A stretch of DNA of 18,874 nucleotides from Nitrospinota bacterium (GCA_030740135.1 JASLXW010000016.1:1-18874), one strand, 5' to 3'. Shown: positions 1-8,047, counted from the first letter of the stretch. Program-made: numbers and translations. The notes: generated by a model not told the origin, from the sequence alone.

Positions 1-301
1 CGACTCATCACTGCCCCCTTTCTAGGCCAATCCAGTCCGAAAGCTGTACGAAAATCCTAACCCTCAAACTGCACCGGTTTCAGGGGGGCAGGTCAGGGGC
101 CGCGCACAATGTAAAAGTACGATCCAAACCCAAAGGTGGAATCGCTATGAAATCAACGGGTTGAAAATTCAGGAGCCCTTGAGAATGCGATCTTCACCCT
201 AGCGGGGATTTCTCACCAACCGATGGTCTCGTGCTCCGCTTGGTGCAGGTATCGCACCCGTCGCCATGTTCGGCGGAGTGTAGCGGATACGCGCAACGAC
301 C

Positions 302-329
302 GTTTTTCCGGGCGGATACGGGGAAAAAC
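302..329. repeat. Inverted repeat, 8-bp arms
   Basis: GTTTTTCC at 302-309 is the exact reverse complement of GGAAAAAC at 322-329, with a 12-base GC-rich loop. It could fold in RNA from either strand, but neither orientation ends in the U-run expected of an intrinsic terminator. It lies about 180 bases past the permease stop, so a role in 3'-end formation of the minus-strand transcript is possible but unproven. Confidence 0.5.
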
Positions 330-358
330 CTTACGCCACACGGCGATTTTTCTCGTAG

Positions 359-380
359 GGGCCGGGCTCTGTACCGGCCC
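359..380. repeat. GC-rich palindrome, 7-bp arms
   Basis: GGGCCGG at 359-365 pairs perfectly with CCGGCCC at 374-380 around an 8-base loop. The form (GTAGG before a GC-only hairpin) resembles short extragenic palindromic repeats seen in many GC-rich genomes. No second close copy is visible in this window, so membership of a dispersed repeat family is inference. Confidence 0.45.
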
Positions 381-507
381 GTCACACGCCCCTGGGGAAC
401 AGAATGTTGGCGGTTGGTCAACACCCGACCGTTGGGCAAATCGTCGATATATAACCGGTTCACTCGACCTGCCCCGTTCGGGCATTTGGTCCGGTGAAAA
501 ACCCAGG

Positions 508-2082
508 TCAGGAATCATCCAAACGAGAGTCATCCCCCCTCTTCCACACCCCAATCCCCGCGAACAGGGCGGCCATCAGGAGGTAACCGGCCGCGACGCG
601 CGGGGCGGCGGCGAAGCCGAACTTGGAGACGACGCCGGCGGCCGTGACCTCGAAGGCGTGAATCACGCCAAAGAAGGACAGGACGGCCGCGCAAATCGCC
701 CACCCGGCGGCCGTCAGGAACCGCCGCTCGATCAAAAACACCGACATGGCCGAGAGGATCATCGCGCTGAACAGGAACCCCCGCTCCAGAACGATCATCC
801 CCCGCAGGGCGAGCGAGCCGCCGAACGCCTTATGGCCCAGAGCCGCAAGGGACGTCCCCGCCAACCCCAACGTCCCCTGGACGATGAGCACCCCCCAAGC
901 CGCCAGGGATGGAAACAACCCCATCGCGACCGCCGGGGCGTGTCGGCCGGGAACGGACTGGAACGCCTGGGCGACGATGGCCACGCCGATCCAGACGAGG
1001 ATGCCGATGGCGGCCTCCAGCGGGACCACGCGGAAACCCCACCCCACCGTCCCGGTCAGGCACAACACCGCGATGACGACGCCGTTCAACGTCGAATAGC
1101 CCGTCCGCGCCCCCATCGTCTTCCAGCCGGGATGGCCGATATAAACCGTCGTGGGAAAACAGCTTCCGAGCAGAGACCCCGCGACGCTGCCGATCCCGCT
1201 GACCGCCAAGGAGGATCGGGTGTCGTAGGAATCGCCAGCGGCCTCGGCGCTCTCGATGTTCATCAGCGAGCCGATGACGCTCATCACCCCCATGGGGACC
1301 GTGATGGCCAGGTGGGGCAGAAGGGTCTCGCTGCTGAAGACCGAGAGGACAGCGCCGAGCGTCGGTACCGGCGCGTAGAACCCCGCCGCGACGGCGGCGC
1401 CCTCCCCCCCCCCTCCCCCCCCGGCCTGCCCGAGCGACCAGGCCAGCGCGGTCCCCGCCAGAACCGCCCAGAGTCCCGCCGGAAGCCGCCAGGGGAGAAC
1501 AACGCGGGAAAGGTACTGGAGGAGGAGGATGGCCAGCGGAACCATCGCCACCAGGGGGGATTCGAAAATCTTGAAAGAGAACTCCACAGCCAGGAACGTC
1601 ATGGCGATCCCCGCCAGGGTGGAAAGCAGGGCCGCCCGGGGCGTCACCTTCCGAATCCAACCGCCGACGAAGGCCCCGAGAAGCTCGACCACCCCGCTGA
1701 TGAAACAGGCCAGCATCCCCACCCGCCAGGCCAGGTCCGGGTCCCCGCTCGCCCGGTAGACCGGGAGCATCACGAAGAAGATGAAAGCGAACAGCGTAAC
1801 CGTGTTGATGCCGTAAGGAAGCGCGGTCAGATCGTCCCGGCCCAGCCGCCGCGCGAGGCGGCGGGCCTGCCACGCGTAAAACACGTTCCCCAGCAGAATC
1901 GAGACCGCCGCCCCCGGCAGGATGCGGCCGAACACCAGGGCCGCCGGCATCCCGAGCAAGCCTGTGCACAGGCTCACGATGAGCATCAGGTTGACCAGGT
2001 TGTCGATGAGGAGACCGAAGAAACCGTCCAGGTCCCCCCGGACGAAATACGGAAGGCGGCCCGTCCGCGTCTCGGATCTCAT
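508..2082 (-). CDS. NCS2-family (xanthine/uracil-type) permease
   Basis: A 524-residue polytopic inner-membrane protein likely to import a nucleobase or related compound by cation symport. The region at residues 267-291 (VIGSLMNIESAEAAGDSYDT) matches the conserved NCS2 segment that helps form the substrate site, and residues 309-334 (FPTTVYIGHPG...MGARTGYS) carry the second conserved block. The N-terminal GDLDGFFGL and the TALPYGINT segment (86-94) are also typical. The substrate is not predictable: distant homologues take purines, pyrimidines or other small anions. The ATG at 2082 overlaps the stop of the preceding exporter (ATGA), suggesting translational coupling. An upstream in-frame extension exists but is a shadow of the exporter gene. 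A polyglycine stretch at 221-226 is encoded by long G runs. Confidence 0.82.
   Translation of the reverse strand: MRSETRTGRLPYFVRGDLDGFFGLLIDNLVNLMLIVSLCTGLLGMPAALVFGRILPGAAVSILLGNVFYAWQARRLARRLGRDDLTALPYGINTVTLFAFIFFVMLPVYRASGDPDLAWRVGMLACFISGVVELLGAFVGGWIRKVTPRAALLSTLAGIAMTFLAVEFSFKIFESPLVAMVPLAILLLQYLSRVVLPWRLPAGLWAVLAGTALAWSLGQAGGGGGGEGAAVAAGFYAPVPTLGAVLSVFSSETLLPHLAITVPMGVMSVIGSLMNIESAEAAGDSYDTRSSLAVSGIGSVAGSLLGSCFPTTVYIGHPGWKTMGARTGYSTLNGVVIAVLCLTGTVGWGFRVVPLEAAIGILVWIGVAIVAQAFQSVPGRHAPAVAMGLFPSLAAWGVLIVQGTLGLAGTSLAALGHKAFGGSLALRGMIVLERGFLFSAMILSAMSVFLIERRFLTAAGWAICAAVLSFFGVIHAFEVTAAGVVSKFGFAAAPRVAAGYLLMAALFAGIGVWKRGDDSRLDDS
1404..1422 (-). repeat. G8-A-G10 homopolymer tract inside the permease gene
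   Basis: The plus strand reads ten C, one T, eight C, so the coding strand has eight G, one A and ten G, encoding the polyglycine segment at residues 221-226 in what looks like a loop between membrane segments. Runs this long are prone to slipped-strand mispairing, and to sequencing error. The current length keeps the permease in frame. Confidence 0.8.
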
Positions 2083-2963
2083 GCGCGCCCCAGCGTCACC
2101 AGCGCCGCCCCCAGGACAACCGCCGCCGCGCACAGGATGAGACGGAAATCGACCCGCTCCTCGGACCGGAGAAAGGTCCGGGACATCAAGATCGCGATCA
2201 GCGGCGACGATTGAAGCAGCGGCATGACCACGGACACAGTCCCCAATGACAGCGCGAGAAAAACGGTGATGAAGGCCAATCCCGTCAGGACGCCCAAGGG
2301 CAGGAACAGCAGAACGGCCCGGGCCGGGATCCTCCGCACCCAAAAAGGCCCGGCCGTCTTCCCCTCCAGGACCGAATTGGCGATGACGATGGACGTCAGC
2401 CCGCCCATCATGGTGAAAAGGACGCCCAAAACGGGATCGCCGCCGTAGCGCAGCGCCGCCTTGATCAAGACAGGGGCAAGCCCGGAGAAAAACGCCGCCG
2501 ACACGGCGAAGAGCCAGTCCGCGCGGCGGACCCGCCCGCCCTTTCCCCCTCCCCCTTTCGTGAGGAACATCACCGCCCCCACGATCATCGGCAACCCCAG
2601 GCAAACCAGGACGCTGGGCCTCTCCGCAAGGAAAAGGACCGCCAACGCGACCGCGAAAACAGGAGAGGTCGCCCGGACGGTGATCGCCCGGGCGGGCCCC
2701 AGGCGGTCGATGGCGTTCAGAAGCGCGACGAAATACGCTCCCGGGTGGAAGATCCCGACCAGGAAGAACAACGCGGCCCCCCGCCAGTCCCCCGGGTCCC
2801 ACGTCCCCCGGATCGCGAGGACCACGAGCAGCGTCAGCACTTGATAACAGGAGCCCAGGAAAACCCCGAAAAGGGGCCTGACGTGGCGCAGGCCGAAGTG
2901 CGCGGAGAACTCTCCCACACCGACGAGGACGGCGCCCAAAAGGGCAAAGGCGACAGCGTACAT
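2079..2963 (-). CDS. EamA/DMT-superfamily transporter (paralogue 1)
   Basis: A 294-residue protein with about ten hydrophobic segments in two EamA repeats, the drug/metabolite transporter layout, probably an exporter in the inner membrane. The core DWRGAALFFLVGIFHPGAYF, then GPARAITVRATSPVF and LAERPSVLVC, match the two other exporters in this window almost position for position. The start at 2963 is chosen because AGGAG (2972-2968) sits four bases upstream and the protein then begins like its paralogues. The reading frame stays open upstream for about 107 codons, but those codons encode the tail of the broken nitrilase. It overlaps the downstream permease by 4 bp (ATGA). Substrate unknown. 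Confidence 0.85.
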   Translation of the reverse strand: MYAVAFALLGAVLVGVGEFSAHFGLRHVRPLFGVFLGSCYQVLTLLVVLAIRGTWDPGDWRGAALFFLVGIFHPGAYFVALLNAIDRLGPARAITVRATSPVFAVALAVLFLAERPSVLVCLGLPMIVGAVMFLTKGGGGKGGRVRRADWLFAVSAAFFSGLAPVLIKAALRYGGDPVLGVLFTMMGGLTSIVIANSVLEGKTAGPFWVRRIPARAVLLFLPLGVLTGLAFITVFLALSLGTVSVVMPLLQSSPLIAILMSRTFLRSEERVDFRLILCAAAVVLGAALVTLGRA

Positions 2964-3862
2964 GGATCTCCTATCGAAAGCGCCGGCGGGACCATCGCTG
3001 GAAGGGATCGCATCGGCCCGAAGGGGCGATCGTCGCGGAAAGAATTTATCGTACATCTCGGGGCGTTGCCACTGCGTGAGGACGCCGGCCTTCGCGGCGT
3101 TTCGGGACGCGGAGTCCACCTCGTCGCGCTGACTTCTCAGATCGCGGACCCTTTCCAAACCCACCTCAACGATGAACAACCCGGCTTTGGTGGTCTCAAA
3201 AACAACCTCCTCGGGCGTCGCGACCATCGCCAGGCCCTTTTCCTCCGAGCCGAACGGGTTCCGCGTCGTCACGACGACGGCCAAGTTCTCGATGGCGCGG
3301 GATCAGATCAGGTTTCGCCAAGTCGCCCAAAGCGCCAGCTTGTCCACGCCGGCGGGCAGGAAGATCATCTCCGCCCCCCGCAGCGCGAGCGCGCGCGTCA
3401 CCTCGGGCATGTACACCTCGCTGCACATGGCCAATCCCACCTGGCCGCGCTCGGTCTCGAAGACGGGGTACTCATCGCCGGGGACGTAGTGGAAGTCCCA
3501 GTAACGGCCGCCGGTGTAGATCCAGGTCCCGGCGGGTGGGTGCGGCGGTATTTTCCGGGCGGGCCGCCGCCCGGCCGGGCGAGCAGGACAAGGTTATGCG
3601 CCTCGCGGGGAGAATCGCCGATGGGCTCGAGCGTGCCGAACTGCACGTAGACGCCGCATCGCTCGGCCGCTTCCACCAGCGCGTCGGTCGGATCGAAAGC
3701 GGCCGGCATGCGCCACGGCCCCGGGTAGGACTCGGGGAAGACAACGAACTCGGCCCCCTGCGCCGCCGCCGCCTCGACGTGGCGGACGGCCTCGGCCACG
3801 TTCCTCTCATCCTCGGGCGGCGGATGAGCCAAGGGTTGGACAACGGCCAGCCGGAGGCTCAT
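2964..3862 (-). pseudogene. Broken nitrilase-superfamily (carbon-nitrogen hydrolase) gene
   Basis: Starts at ATG 3862 after a strong AGGAGG. The first part shows the catalytic Glu motif (VVFPESYPGPW) and the Lys motif (GKYRRTHPPG). At 3528-3530 one base appears lost from a G run; shifting frame restores TWIYTGGRYWDFHYVPG and the catalytic Cys motif (LAMCSEVYMPE). That frame then meets TGA at 3303-3305 where a Trp codon would fit (NLI-stop-SRAIEN). After it the family tail continues (LAVVVTTRNPFG, PEMYDKFFP) and runs with no stop into the EamA exporter. All three catalytic residues survive, so decay looks recent. An intact homologue would act as an amidase, nitrilase or carbamoylase. The exact right end is uncertain. 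Two assembly errors could mimic this. Confidence 0.8.
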
Positions 3863-3913
3863 GGAATCGCCCCTCCTCCTGAAAAATCGCGGACCTCACC
3901 CCACCCGTGCGGG

Positions 3914-4789
3914 TTACGCGCGTCCCATTGTAATCAAAACCGCGCCCAAGACGATGGCCGCCGCCGAGAAGATCAGCCGAAGGTTGACCCGCTCCTGCTC
4001 CTGGATGAGCAACCGGGAATAGAGAATGGCGAAAAACGGGGCCAACTGGACCAGCGGCAGGACCTGGGAGACCGATCCGTGCGTCAGCGCGGTGTAGTAG
4101 AAGATCCAGCCCATCCCGCCCAGAACACCCATCGGAAGGAATAAGAGCACCCCCTTGAGGGAGGTTGTCCGAAACCATGCTCCTCCGGTCCTTCGGGCGA
4201 GGATCGTGTTCCCGATGAAAAGCGTCAGGATCCCTCCAATGACGGCAAAAAAAGGGCCCATGACCGGATCATCTAGGTATTTGAGGCCGAACTTCGCCAG
4301 GTTGGGCATCAATCCGCCGATGAAGGCCGCGGCCAAAAGATAAAAGATTCCTCGCCCCCTGACCATCAATCCTCCGCCTCCCGACGACAGGCGCATCACA
4401 CCGCCCACCACGAGAAAAAGCCCGACATAGACCGCCAGGGTGGGTCGTTCGCCCAGGACCAGAAACGCGATGGCCACACCGAATAACGGGGCGGTCGCCT
4501 TGAACGTGACGGTCCGGGCGGGGCCGTTGCGTTCAACGGCGTTGAGAAGGACATAGAAGAACAAACCCGGATGAAAAACTCCGGCCAGAATGTAATAAAC
4601 CGGACCCCGCCAATCCGGGACGGTCCAATCCCTGAAGAGCAGAATGGCCGCAAGGATAGTGACCAATTGAATGCAGACCATGAAAAACCCCCCTTGCATC
4701 GGCTTCAGATGCCGCAATCCATAGTGAGACGAAAAATCGGCTGAGCCAATGCAGAATGCCGTCAACAAAGCGAAAAGGGGGGCTTCCAT
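3914..4789 (-). CDS. EamA/DMT-superfamily transporter (paralogue 2)
   Basis: A 291-residue, ten-segment membrane protein with two EamA repeats, probably a small-metabolite exporter. It begins MEAPLFALLTAFCIGSADFS, aligned with the starts of its two paralogues. The ATG at 4789 is preferred over a TTG six codons upstream on that alignment; neither has a strong Shine-Dalgarno. Conserved family blocks are DWRGPVYYILAGVFHPGLFF, NGPARTVTFKATAPLFGV and LGERPTLAVYVGL. It shares an ADFS-HY-LRHLKP signature in the first helices with paralogue 3 (ADFSTHYPLRHVKA) and paralogue 1 (EFSAHFGLRHVRP). The nitrilase pseudogene starts 51 bases downstream on the same strand. Substrate unknown. Confidence 0.85.
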   Translation of the reverse strand: MEAPLFALLTAFCIGSADFSSHYGLRHLKPMQGGFFMVCIQLVTILAAILLFRDWTVPDWRGPVYYILAGVFHPGLFFYVLLNAVERNGPARTVTFKATAPLFGVAIAFLVLGERPTLAVYVGLFLVVGGVMRLSSGGGGLMVRGRGIFYLLAAAFIGGLMPNLAKFGLKYLDDPVMGPFFAVIGGILTLFIGNTILARRTGGAWFRTTSLKGVLLFLPMGVLGGMGWIFYYTALTHGSVSQVLPLVQLAPFFAILYSRLLIQEQERVNLRLIFSAAAIVLGAVLITMGRA

Positions 4790-4919
4790 AACGCGCGTTT
4801 CCGTCAAAAGGCCGCGGCCGGAACCAGCCGCGAGTCGGGCCGATCCGGTTTTTGGATCAACGCCGGGGATAGAGATGGATGAAGGTTGTTCCGGGAGAGA
4901 AGCGGCTGGGTCCTCGGAC

Positions 4920-5807
4920 TCAACCGCGACCCGTCGTAATCAAGAACGCGCCCAACACCACCGCCGCCGCCGAGGCCACCAGCCGGACGTTGACCCCTTC
5001 ATGCCTCTGAATCAAAAGCCGGGAGAGGACGATGGCGAAAAAGGGCGCCGTCTGAACAAGCGGAATCACCACCGCCACCGTCCCGACCTTGAGCGCGGAA
5101 TAGTATGTCATAAATCCAACCCCGGCCAGCACTCCCAACGGAGCGAACAAAACAACGCGCTTCCAAGGATAGGCCCACATCCAGAACTTTCCCTCATGGC
5201 GTCCGCTCATCAGCGTATTGGAGACCAAGAGGGTCGCCAACCCCCCCGCCACGGCGAACACCACACCCAGGAAAGGGCTGTCAATGTAGCGCAACGCCGT
5301 CTTGGCCAAGTTGGGGGCCAGTCCCGAGAAGAACGCCGCGATCAGCGGCCAGGCCAGATTCCGGCTCAAGGAGACCCGTCCCCCCTTTTCCGAGGACAGG
5401 TACATCACCCCGAAGGCGACCAGGAAAAGCCCGAGATAGATCGAGAGGTTCGGCCGTTCTCCGAGAAAGATCATGGCAATCGCGACGCCCCATAAGGGGG
5501 AGGTCCCCTTGAGGGTGATGGCCCTGGCCGGCCCGAGACGATCCACCGATATGAGCAGAAGGACGTAAAAAGCGCCGGGGTGGAGAATCCCCGCCAAAAA
5601 GAAATACACGGGACCCCGCCAGTCCGAAATCCCCCATTGGCCGCCTATGGCCAGGAGAATCAGCAGGGCGGTGACCATTTGAAAGCAGAGCCCGAAAAAA
5701 GCCCCCGGCAGCGCCTTAACGTGCCGTAAGGGATAGTGCGTCGAAAAATCCGCTGTTCCGATGCAAAAAGCTGTCACGAGAGCAAGAAACGGAGCGGACA
5801 TAAACAC
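4920..5807 (-). CDS. EamA/DMT-superfamily transporter (paralogue 3)
   Basis: A 295-residue membrane protein with about ten hydrophobic segments in two EamA repeats. The start is taken as GTG 5807 because GGAGGG lies about eight bases upstream; ATG 5801 two codons later is the alternative. It carries ADFSTHYPLRHVKA, DWRGPVYFFLAGILHPGAFY, GPARAITLKGTSPLWGV and LGERPNLSIYLGL, closely matching paralogue 2. It follows the NFACT gene by 68 bases on the same strand, with no obvious terminator between them, so co-transcription from the 7976-8004 promoter is possible. Three related exporters in a row suggest local duplication and divergence of substrate range, but no substrate can be named. Confidence 0.85.
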   Translation of the reverse strand: MFMSAPFLALVTAFCIGTADFSTHYPLRHVKALPGAFFGLCFQMVTALLILLAIGGQWGISDWRGPVYFFLAGILHPGAFYVLLLISVDRLGPARAITLKGTSPLWGVAIAMIFLGERPNLSIYLGLFLVAFGVMYLSSEKGGRVSLSRNLAWPLIAAFFSGLAPNLAKTALRYIDSPFLGVVFAVAGGLATLLVSNTLMSGRHEGKFWMWAYPWKRVVLFAPLGVLAGVGFMTYYSALKVGTVAVVIPLVQTAPFFAIVLSRLLIQRHEGVNVRLVASAAAVVLGAFLITTGRG

Positions 5808-5875
5808 TCGGGCATCCCTCCGCGGATCCCGACCATCCGGTCCCGCATGCAGGCGTCGATTTTACGGCTGGACGA

Positions 5876-7951
5876 TCAGACGGCCTCTTCTTCGGCCTCC
5901 CGATCTCGTGACGAATTGGCGGACGAACCCAACAATCCTTCGGGGGATTCAGGGGAGACCGATATCGTGCTTTGACCGGTAAAGGTGACTTGGCCGGCCC
6001 TCCCCCCTTTGATGCGGCGGAGATGCTTGACCGCGATGTAATCCACCGACACCTTGGACGATTCCTTTCCCTTACTGTAATAAGCGGCCAGCTTGGCGGC
6101 GGCCTCCACAACCCACAGGGGGACTTCTTTCCCCCGCTCCGAATGGTGGATGATCACATGCGAGCCGGGAACCCCCTGGGCGTGCAGCCAGACATCCTCC
6201 CCGCCGGCCACCCGGCGGAGAAGGCGGTCATTCCCCCGGTCGTGCTTGCCCACCAGGACTTCCCACCCTCCTTCCAGGGCGAAGCTTCGATGGTCGCTCG
6301 ATTGTCTTCTTTTCGAAGTCTTTTGCGAGGGGGCGGGTTGCGGTTGAAGGTTCTCCGTCGAGTTCGAAACCCCGGGGCCCGCATCGGCGGCCTTGCCCTT
6401 TGTGTCTTTCCCCTTCCCTCCCGTCTGCCTTCTCCGCCCCTTGCCGTCGGGAGGAACGGATTCTTTCTTCACGGCCGGCTTTTTTCCCTTTCCGGCCGAA
6501 CCCCGGCCGGGGGCCCGGGCGGCTACGGGTTTCTTGCGCCCATTCGCGCCGTCCCTGGCCGCGGCCTGTTCCACGGGAGAAGCCTGGACCCTTTTCGGCG
6601 GCGAGAGAGCGAGCATCCTCTTTTCGATCTTCTCCAGGGTCTCCGGTTTCGTCGATGCTTGCGCCTCTTTGGCCAGCGCCTCCAACTTCTGAATCTGCCC
6701 TTCCGTCTCCTTCAGGCGTTTTGAGCCCAAGTCCGACATTCTGCGGAGCTTCTTCGCGCGGGAAAAACACCGCTCAGCGTTCCGCGTCGGACTCAGCTTC
6801 ACGTCCAGGGGGATGTCCACCTCTTCGGCGGTGTGTGGATCCCGCAAGCGAATCGACTCGGCCCCCTTCGGGATGGAACCCAGATTCTCCAGGAGAATCT
6901 GTCCCCTCCGCTGCTGCTCATCCGCCTCCCGCGCGCGGCCGAGATCCTTCCGTATCTGATCGGCGGTCCGCCGCTTTCGCTTCAGCGCGTTGTTCAATTC
7001 CTTCTGCACCGCGCTTTGCCTGACCCCCAACCGCCGTGCATCCCACGAGCGGCCGTAGAGCGCGTCGGCGGCGGCATTCGCGCTCGGGAAGGAGAGAAAC
7101 CGCTTGCCGGCCGGAACGGGCAGCACCCAAAGGCTTCCTTCATCGGCTTCATTGACCGTCAGGATGCCGGGAGAGAATCGCTCCTCGCGGAACCGGTCCC
7201 GGGTCTCGCGAAAGGCGTCCCACAACCCGGACTCCTTCGCCCTGTCCGCCACCCATGCGGCCACGTCCGGGCTGATTCCCGCAAACGTGCTCACCAGCCA
7301 CTTGGCCGAAACCTTCTCGTTCTTCCGCGGCCGGCCGGCGCGCGCGGCGAGCTCGAGCAACGCTTCCTCTTCGACGAGCAGCGGATCCTCCTTCTCTTGC
7401 GCGGGCGGAGGAACGTAGGGGTTGTTCCGTTGAATCGGACGAGCCGCGCTTCGTCCGGGCGGCACGGCCTTGAGGGCGTCCAGAATGATCCCGGTTCTGG
7501 AGTCCACCAGAAACAAGTTGCTATGCCGTCCCATGATCTCGGCCACCAGTGTATAGCGCAGGATCCGCCCAACCGGATCCCGATTTTCCAGAGTCAAATT
7601 CAGGATTCGCTCTATCCCCCGGAGAGCGACGGTCACAATCCGCGCGCCGGTCAAATGCTTGCGGAGAAGCATGCAAAAGGAGAGCGCCGTCTTCGGGTTT
7701 TCGAATTCCGACCCGGTCAGATGCGCCCTCGGCAGACCGGCATCGACAGAGATCAGGAGCCGAAAGATTTTCTTCCCCGAGGGCCAGGGAAGAGAGTCCA
7801 GCACTTCCGCCGGGGACTGGTTGGAGCGGACGGGAGGATGGATATCCAAAAAGACCATCGATTTTTGGGGTTGATGGATTTTGTCCACGATGCCGCCGCG
7901 CAAATTCGCGTCCAACTCCGCGGCGATCGCCTTCAATGCAAATGAATCCAT
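5876..7951 (-). CDS. rqcH: NFACT-family ribosome quality-control factor (RqcH/Rqc2-like)
   Basis: A 691-residue homologue of RqcH/NEMF/Tae2, the factor that binds stalled 50S-peptidyl-tRNA complexes and adds alanine tails to nascent chains. The NFACT-N domain spans about 1-270, with FCMLLRKHLTGARI (92-105) and AEIMGRHSNLFLVD (137-150). A helical coiled-coil region covers about 310-445. The NFACT-R domain at about 555-660 has DVWLHAQGVPGSHVIIH (586-602) and the Tyr/Ser/Lys segment at 624-627. Two oddities: the usual Asp-Arg pair is Glu113-Arg114, and a long Lys/Gly/Pro-rich linker (about 450-550) separates coiled coil and NFACT-R, making it longer than the roughly 570 residues of Firmicute RqcH. 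Start supported by AAAGGAG ten bases upstream. A Fpb-type adhesin label seen on some homologues is less likely. Confidence 0.9.
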   Translation of the reverse strand: MDSFALKAIAAELDANLRGGIVDKIHQPQKSMVFLDIHPPVRSNQSPAEVLDSLPWPSGKKIFRLLISVDAGLPRAHLTGSEFENPKTALSFCMLLRKHLTGARIVTVALRGIERILNLTLENRDPVGRILRYTLVAEIMGRHSNLFLVDSRTGIILDALKAVPPGRSAARPIQRNNPYVPPPAQEKEDPLLVEEEALLELAARAGRPRKNEKVSAKWLVSTFAGISPDVAAWVADRAKESGLWDAFRETRDRFREERFSPGILTVNEADEGSLWVLPVPAGKRFLSFPSANAAADALYGRSWDARRLGVRQSAVQKELNNALKRKRRTADQIRKDLGRAREADEQQRRGQILLENLGSIPKGAESIRLRDPHTAEEVDIPLDVKLSPTRNAERCFSRAKKLRRMSDLGSKRLKETEGQIQKLEALAKEAQASTKPETLEKIEKRMLALSPPKRVQASPVEQAAARDGANGRKKPVAARAPGRGSAGKGKKPAVKKESVPPDGKGRRRQTGGKGKDTKGKAADAGPGVSNSTENLQPQPAPSQKTSKRRQSSDHRSFALEGGWEVLVGKHDRGNDRLLRRVAGGEDVWLHAQGVPGSHVIIHHSERGKEVPLWVVEAAAKLAAYYSKGKESSKVSVDYIAVKHLRRIKGGRAGQVTFTGQSTISVSPESPEGLLGSSANSSRDREAEEEAV

Positions 7952-7975
7952 ATACGGAAATCTCCTTTCATACCG

Positions 7976-8004
7976 AATATAACTGTAGAAGATACCCGGT
8001 TCAA
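7976..8004 (-). promoter_or_regulatory. Candidate sigma70-type promoter for the NFACT gene
   Basis: On the minus strand, TTGAAC (8004-7999) is followed after 17 bases by TATATT (7981-7976), four and five of six matches to the consensus, with the gene's ATG about 25 bases beyond the -10 element. Spacing is ideal and the region is AT-richer than its surroundings. Confidence 0.6.
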
Positions 8005-8018
8005 CGCCATTTTTGCAA

Positions 8019-8047
8019 TTGACAGCCGGAAAAACTCCTGATATGTA
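8019..8047 (+). promoter_or_regulatory. Candidate sigma70-type promoter for the yicC operon
   Basis: A perfect TTGACA at 8019-8024 is followed after 17 bases by TATGTA at 8042-8047, a weak -10 match (three of six). It sits about 60 bases before the yicC start and back-to-back with the minus-strand promoter, leaving only 14 bases between the two -35 elements. Confidence 0.5.

Larger units (their letters stand above)
1..507. other. Intergenic region without a recognisable gene
   Basis: No reading frame here resembles a known protein, and the composition is visibly less GC-biased over the first 200 bases than in the neighbouring genes. It lies downstream of the permease stop codon. It contains two inverted repeats (302-329 and 359-380) and a small 5-bp hairpin at 470-484 with arms TGCCC/GGGCA, none followed by a convincing U-tract in the permease direction, so no classical terminator is evident. 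At the extreme left, the minus strand shows AAAGGGGG (21-14) five bases before an ATG at 8-6, which could be the start of a gene running off the window. Confidence 0.6.

Noticed and set aside
3..166. Open frame at the left edge, plus strand, ending at TGA 164-166
   Set aside because: About 54 codons with no recognisable similarity and lower coding character; too little to call a gene tail.
223..2214. A 663-codon open frame on the plus strand
   Set aside because: It runs antisense to the permease and gives an Arg/Pro/Gly/His-rich protein with no family features, as expected from the opposite strand of a GC-rich gene.
2083..2802. N-terminal extension of the permease frame
   Set aside because: This part overlaps the EamA exporter in another frame, reads as low-complexity Gly/Arg/Pro and lacks NCS2 similarity; ATG 2082 with the ATGA overlap is the natural start.
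2964..3284. A nitrilase-EamA fusion protein as a real product
   Set aside because: The exporter has its own AGGAG and a start aligned with its paralogues, and the upstream part is only the tail of a broken enzyme beginning at a TTG without support.
3303..3305. TGA read as tryptophan (alternative genetic code)
   Set aside because: Many intact genes here, such as yicC, coaBC, udg and the nitrilase, end in TGA, so TGA is a normal stop.
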